This document shows positions 16,321 through 19,936 of a DNA stretch of 19,936 bases, piece by piece. The DNA lies in contig JASJBO010000048.1 in assembly GCA_030066475.1 (NCBI GenBank), positions 1-19,936 of the forward strand. Direction: 5' to 3'. The notes under the pieces were generated by a model. That model searched no databases and was not told the DNA's origin. It saw only the letters and a program-made list of their open reading frames with translations. The position numbers were made by a program, and so were the translations under genes. The stretch comes from Myxococcota bacterium (GTDB lineage: Bacteria; Myxococcota_A; UBA9160; PR03). Positions within the stretch are counted from its first letter, which is position 1, and each line of letters opens with the position of its first letter.

Positions 16321-17856
16321 TCAGCCCTGCGACTCGAGCTGCCGCATCACGTTCTCGAAGATCTGGTCGATCGTGAAGCTGGCCGGCCGCTGGCGCGGCG
16401 GGAACTGGCGCAGTGAACCGAGGAATCGGCCCACCACCTCCTGGGCCTGGAAGATGCGCGGCACGCGGTCGACCCACCACTCGTTGTAGCTGTTGGAGTC
16501 GGTGTCGGCGCGCTCGTAGGGATCGCGGCGCAGGTGGAAGATCTTGGGCGCGCGCAGGAACACGAAGGGATCGCGCCAGACGTCGAAGCGCCGCGCGCGC
16601 TGCTCGGCGAACACCATCTTCCAGTCGCCGACCCGGGTGCCGACCAGCAGCCCGTCGTCGTTGAAGTACAGGAACTCGCGCCGCGGCCCCTGCGCCACCG
16701 CGCCCGTCAGGTAGGGCACGAAGTCGTAGCCGTCCAGGTGGACCTGGAAGGTCCGCGCGCCCGCCGTGTGCCCCGCCAGCAGCTTCTTCTTGATCCCCGA
16801 CTCGCCGGCGGCGGCGAGCAGCGTGGGCAGCCAGTCCAGGTGCGACATGATCTCGTTCGAGACCGACCCGGCCGCCACCTTGCCGGGCCAGCGCACCAGC
16901 GCGGGCACCCGGTAGCCGCCCTCCCAGTTGGTGTTCTTCTCGCCCCGGAAGGGCGTGTTCGCGGCGTCGGGCCAGGTGTTGTAGTGCGGCCCGTTGTCGG
17001 TCGAGTAGAACACCAGCGTGTTCTTCGCGATGCCCAGCTCGTCGAGCTTGTTCAGCAGGTCGCCCACCTGGCGGTCGTGGTCGACCATCGCGTCCGAGTA
17101 GAAGTCCTGGCCCGAGATGCCGCGGATGCTGTCGGGGATGTGCGTGCGGAAGTGCATGCGCGTGGAGTTGAACCAGACGAAGAAGGGCTTGTTCGCCGCC
17201 GCGGCCCGCTCCATGAAGTTCAGCGCCGCGTCCAGGAACTCCTGGTCCACCGTCTCCATGCGCTTGCGGGTCAGCGGCCCGGTGTCCTGCACCTCGCCGT
17301 CGGCGAAGGAGTGGATCACCCCGCGCGGGCCCAGGCGCTCGCGGAAGCCGGGGTCCTGCGGGTAGTCCTCGTGCTCGGGCTCCTCCTCGGCGTTCAGGTG
17401 GTAGAGGTTGCCGAAGAACTCGTCGAAGCCGTGGTTGGTGGGCAGGAACTCGTCCTTGTCGCCCAGGTGGTTCTTGCCGAACTGGCCGGTGGCGTAGCCC
17501 ATCGGCTTGAGCAGCTCGGCGATCGTCGGGTCCTCGGGCTGGATCCCGAGCTCCGCGCCCGGCACGCCGACCTTGGTGAGGCCGGTGCGGAACGGGCTCT
17601 GCCCGGTCACGAACGAGGAGCGCCCCGCGGTGCAGCTCTGGTCGCCGTAGTAGTCGGTGAACAGCATGCCCTCGGCGGCGATGCGGTCGATGTTGGGCGT
17701 CTGGTAGCCCATCAGCCCGCGGCTGTAGGTCGACAGGTTGGTGATCCCGATGTCGTCGCCCCAGATCACCAGGATGTTCGGCTTGCCGGCCGGCTGGGCG
17801 CCGGCGCTGCCCGCCGCCAGCAGCAGCGCACCCGCGATCGCGAGGACTCTCGTCAT
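16321..17856 (-). CDS. Secreted arylsulfatase (formylglycine-dependent, S1 type)
   Basis: The 511-residue protein has a Sec signal peptide (1 to about 20, cleavage near AGA/QP). The alkaline-phosphatase-superfamily sulfatase fold opens with PNILVIWGDDIG (26-37, calcium-binding D34 D35). The sulfatase signature CTAGRSSFVTGQ places the cysteine to be turned into formylglycine at C75 and the conserved arginine at R79. GKNHLGD, STDNGPHYN and GGYRVPALVRWPG follow as expected. The CxAxR form matches the Cys-type sulfatases matured by a formylglycine-generating enzyme, but no such gene is visible here. The ATG at 17856 has GGAGGG seven bases upstream. It lies 44 bases after the NnrS stop and 25 bases before moxR. 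The natural substrate cannot be told. Confidence 0.93.
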   Translation of the reverse strand: MTRVLAIAGALLLAAGSAGAQPAGKPNILVIWGDDIGITNLSTYSRGLMGYQTPNIDRIAAEGMLFTDYYGDQSCTAGRSSFVTGQSPFRTGLTKVGVPGAELGIQPEDPTIAELLKPMGYATGQFGKNHLGDKDEFLPTNHGFDEFFGNLYHLNAEEEPEHEDYPQDPGFRERLGPRGVIHSFADGEVQDTGPLTRKRMETVDQEFLDAALNFMERAAAANKPFFVWFNSTRMHFRTHIPDSIRGISGQDFYSDAMVDHDRQVGDLLNKLDELGIAKNTLVFYSTDNGPHYNTWPDAANTPFRGEKNTNWEGGYRVPALVRWPGKVAAGSVSNEIMSHLDWLPTLLAAAGESGIKKKLLAGHTAGARTFQVHLDGYDFVPYLTGAVAQGPRREFLYFNDDGLLVGTRVGDWKMVFAEQRARRFDVWRDPFVFLRAPKIFHLRRDPYERADTDSNSYNEWWVDRVPRIFQAQEVVGRFLGSLRQFPPRQRPASFTIDQIFENVMRQLESQG

Positions 17857-17900
17857 CCCGGCTCCCTCCCCGTGGCTCGGCCGGCGAGGATACTCTGGCT

Positions 17901-19103
17901 TCAGCCCGGCTTCCCGTCGGGGCGCGGGCGCAGCAGGATCGGCGCGTAGACGGCGGCGAACACCGCAAAGGCGCCGCCCCAGAGCAGGCCGGCGAGCGCC
18001 AGCAGCGGCGCCTGCCACGCCGGCGCCACGGCGGCCGCGACGCGCGCGACGGCGCCCGCGTGCACCAGGGCGTAGGCGGCGACGGCGCCGGGCGGGAGCA
18101 CCAGCGGCCGGCCGGTGTGGCCGAGGCCCACGCGCGTCATCACGGCCAGGATCATCGAGCCCATCGCGCCGGCCGTGAGTGCGTGGAGCCCCACGGTGGC
18201 GCGCGGGTCCACCGCGACCAGCAGCAGCCCGAGCCCGACCCACGCCAGGCCGGCGTGGAGCGACCAGAGCAGCGGGTCCGAGAGGGCGCGGAGCGTCTGC
18301 CAGCCGGCCATGCGCACCAGCACCGCGATGCCGGCGGCGCCCGCCAGCACGCGCGTGCCGATGCTGCCCGGCGCCAGCAGGTCCGCGAGCGCAACGCCGG
18401 CGACGCCGGCGATCGCCAGCCCGCCGACGAGCGGCAGTGCCCAGACCTCCGCCTCGAGGCCCGCGCGCCGCAGCGCGTTGGCGGTGAAGGCGGGCGTGAT
18501 GCGGCCGCCGATCACGACGATCAGCACCACGACCCCGTCCACCGCGAGTCGCAGCGCGCGTGGCGCCAGCCCGGAGACGAGCCCCAGCGCCTCGGCGTGC
18601 GTGACCGCGTTGGCGACGGCCAGCGCGCCGACCACGACCACGATGCCGTGGTGGCGCCGCTGCTCGCGTCCCCAGAGCGTGCGCGCCAGCACGCCGGCCA
18701 GGACGGGCAGGAAGGCCAGGTCGACGGCCGCGACCAGCGCCTGCGGGAGCCCTCCGGCCGCAACCAACGGGAGCCAGCCGGCCGCGCCCAGCGCGACTCG
18801 TCCCGCCAGCCACAGCATCGCGAGCGCGAGCAAGGGTCGGCCCGCCAGCGCGGGGCGCCCCGACCAGACCGGCGAGGCCGTCAGCAGGAAGCCGGCGATC
18901 GCGGCGGCCACGGTGCCGAACAGCATCTCGTGGGCATGCCACCAGGTCGGTGCCAGCCAGCGCGGCGCGGGAACGGCGCCGAGCCAGATGGCCGTCCACA
19001 GCGGCACCAGCAGGGCGGCGTGCAGTGCGCCGCCCAGGAAGAACGGCCGGAAGCCGCGGGCCCAGAGCGCCTGCGAGGGGCGGGTCGGCTGCACCGCGGG
19101 CAC
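17901..19103 (-). CDS. nnrS: NnrS-family multi-pass membrane protein
   Basis: The 400-residue protein is almost all hydrophobic helices (about 12) and carries the NnrS hallmarks: LWARGFRPFFLGGALHA (13-29), WWHAHEMLFGTVAAAIAGFLLTA (54-76), GGRITPAFTAN (199-209) and LHALTAGAMGSMILAVMTRVGLGHTGR (306-332). NnrS is a haem- and copper-containing membrane protein tied to nitric-oxide stress and denitrification in several proteobacteria, where it protects against NO-derived iron complexes. No nitrite or NO reductase gene lies in the window. The GTG at 19103 has no clear ribosome site, and GTG 19094 is an alternative. It is the first gene of the minus-strand run leading to the MoxR/Bat genes. Confidence 0.9.
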   Translation of the reverse strand: MPAVQPTRPSQALWARGFRPFFLGGALHAALLVPLWTAIWLGAVPAPRWLAPTWWHAHEMLFGTVAAAIAGFLLTASPVWSGRPALAGRPLLALAMLWLAGRVALGAAGWLPLVAAGGLPQALVAAVDLAFLPVLAGVLARTLWGREQRRHHGIVVVVGALAVANAVTHAEALGLVSGLAPRALRLAVDGVVVLIVVIGGRITPAFTANALRRAGLEAEVWALPLVGGLAIAGVAGVALADLLAPGSIGTRVLAGAAGIAVLVRMAGWQTLRALSDPLLWSLHAGLAWVGLGLLLVAVDPRATVGLHALTAGAMGSMILAVMTRVGLGHTGRPLVLPPGAVAAYALVHAGAVARVAAAVAPAWQAPLLALAGLLWGGAFAVFAAVYAPILLRPRPDGKPG

Positions 19104-19417
19104 GCTAGCAGGCGAGTCCGGGCACTCCTGTTAGACTCTCGCGGGGATTGAGGCGGTCCCCTCGGGAAGCGCGTGATCCAAGATTCCGGCATCGCTGGAC
19201 TTTCCGGTCCTCACCGGACCGGCGCTCAGGGCTGGACTCGCCAGGGCTCGACCTGGCCTCACGCCACCCGCGCGCGCGACCACTTGCGCCAGCCCCTGCG
19301 GGTCGGCTGCAGCGCTGCCGCGCGCCGCACGCCCAGCCCCCTGGGACACCCGAGCCCCCGGTTCGGGCACCCACGGAAGGGCGCCCCCCTAATCCGCCAG
19401 CAGACGAAGGAACAACG
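19104..19417. other. Divergent intergenic region with several stem-loops
   Basis: This 314-base gap between nnrS and pckG contains no convincing gene. Perfect small inverted repeats are ccggtcc/ggaccgg (19204-19210 with 19216-19222), gccagg/cctggc (19240-19245 with 19252-19257), cccag/ctggg (19332-19336 with 19341-19345) and cccga/tcggg (19349-19353 with 19363-19367). All four precede pckG and could structure a long leader RNA. No good -35/-10 pair was found. GC-rich sequence makes such hairpins common by chance. Confidence 0.4.
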
Positions 19418-19936
19418 ATGAGTACCCCGACGAAGAACGAACGCCTGCTCGCCTGGGTGAAGGAAGTCGAGACCCTGTGCCAGCCCGAGCGGGTGCACTG
19501 GTGCGACGGCTCCGAGGCCGAGTACGACTCGATGATGGGGCTGCTGCTCGAGAACGGCGCAGCCAAGAGGCTCGACGAGAAGAAGCGACCCAACAGCTAC
19601 ATCATCTGGTCCGACCCGAACGACGTGGCGCGCGTCGAGGACCGCACCTTCATCTGCTCGAAGGACCGCGACGACGCCGGGCCCACCAACAACTGGCACG
19701 ACCCGGAGGACATGAAGAAGACCCTGACCGAGCTGTTCACCGGCTCGATGAAGGGCCGCACCCTCTACGTGATCCCGTTCAGCATGGGTCCGGTGGGCTC
19801 GCCGATCGCGCACATCGGCGTGCAGCTCAGCGACTCGCCCTACGTCGTGGCGAGCATGCGGACCATGACGCGCATGGGCCAGCAGGTGCTCGACACGCTC
19901 GGCGACGGCGAGTTCGTGCCCTGCCTGCACTCGGTG
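19418..19936 (+). CDS. pckG: GTP-dependent phosphoenolpyruvate carboxykinase, N-terminal part
   Basis: The 173 codons to the window edge encode the N-terminal third of a GTP-type PEP carboxykinase, which interconverts oxaloacetate and phosphoenolpyruvate in gluconeogenesis or anaplerosis. Family landmarks are [10 protein letters not shown] (about residues 28-37), [25 protein letters not shown] (split here as [18 protein letters not shown] and [17 protein letters not shown]) and the substrate-binding [11 protein letters not shown] (about 124-134). [11 protein letters not shown] near the edge also fits. The ATG at 19418 has AAGGA six bases upstream. The P-loop and GTP-binding lid lie beyond the right edge. 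The ATP-type enzyme is unrelated in these motifs, so the GTP type is firm. It is divergent from nnrS. Confidence 0.95.
   Translation, partial: MSTPTKNERLLAWVKEVETLCQPERVHWCDGSEAEYDSMMGLLLENGAAKRLDEKKRPNSYIIWSDPNDVARVEDRTFICSKDRDDAGPTNNWHDPEDMKKTLTELFTGSMKGRTLYVIPFSMGPVGSPIAHIGVQLSDSPYVVASMRTMTRMGQQVLDTLGDGEFVPCLHSV

Noticed and set aside
16534..17949. Plus-strand 471-codon frame opposite the sulfatase
   Set aside because: It is antisense to a gene with a clear catalytic signature and has no recognisable domain.
17857..18999. Extension of the sulfatase frame across the NnrS gene
   Set aside because: It is Arg/Ala/Gly-rich shadow translation; a signal peptide and ribosome site fix the start at 17856.
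18060..19151. Plus-strand 363-codon frame opposite nnrS
   Set aside because: It is His/Arg/Gln-rich antisense of NnrS helices with no family motif.
19173..19421. Small 82-codon frame upstream of pckG
   Set aside because: It has no ribosome site or recognisable features, and its end overlaps the pckG start.

Overview
The window is a stretch of very GC-rich (roughly 70% or higher) bacterial chromosome with dense, often overlapping genes, many GTG starts and one TTG start. Gene content (ECF sigma factor, bactofilin-type protein, GTP-dependent PEP carboxykinase, MoxR/Bat operon with a DUF4381 protein, NnrS, arylsulfatase) suggests a Gram-negative, probably environmental lineage such as Myxococcota, Binatota or another former deltaproteobacterial group. 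That placement is inference from composition and gene families only. I saw no tRNA, rRNA, CRISPR array, insertion sequence or phage gene.

Layout. (1) 1-2395, minus strand: an ornithine-degradation pair. The upstream gene encodes 2,4-diaminopentanoate dehydrogenase (Ord) fused at its C-terminus to the small alpha subunit of 2-amino-4-oxopentanoate thiolase (OrtA). The downstream gene is ortB, which runs off the left edge. Together they would convert 2,4-diaminopentanoate to alanine plus acetyl-CoA. (2) 2517-4804, minus strand: an ECF sigma factor gene overlapping a membrane protein that joins a cysteine-less anti-sigma-like N-terminus to a bactofilin-like beta domain and a multi-pass membrane C-terminus. 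A palindrome and a candidate ECF promoter lie in the divergent intergenic region at 4805-4964. (3) 4965-8455, plus strand: an AI-2E/PerM-type permease overlapping a SAM methyltransferase, then a membrane GAF-GGDEF diguanylate cyclase. (4) 8459-9799, minus strand: a GH1 beta-glucosidase, followed at about 9873-10034 on the plus strand by what looks like the 3' remnant of a phytanoyl-CoA dioxygenase-family gene.

(5) 10037-19103, minus strand: nine co-directional, tightly packed genes, transcribed in the order NnrS, arylsulfatase, MoxR, DUF58, DUF4381, BatA, BatB, BatC-like TPR lipoprotein, BatD. The seven genes from moxR to batD are a complete MoxR/Bat (Bacteroides aerotolerance-like) system: an AAA+ ATPase working with VWA-domain membrane and periplasmic proteins. 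BatA has an intact metal-binding MIDAS, while BatB has lost its first MIDAS aspartate. (6) 19104-19936: a 314-base divergent region with several potential stem-loops, then the start of pckG on the plus strand, which runs off the right edge.

The most notable points are the Ord-OrtA fusion, the sigma factor coupled to an anti-sigma/bactofilin chimera, the NnrS-sulfatase genes leading into the MoxR/Bat operon, the degenerate BatB MIDAS, the likely CTG start of the DUF58 gene, and the dioxygenase relic.
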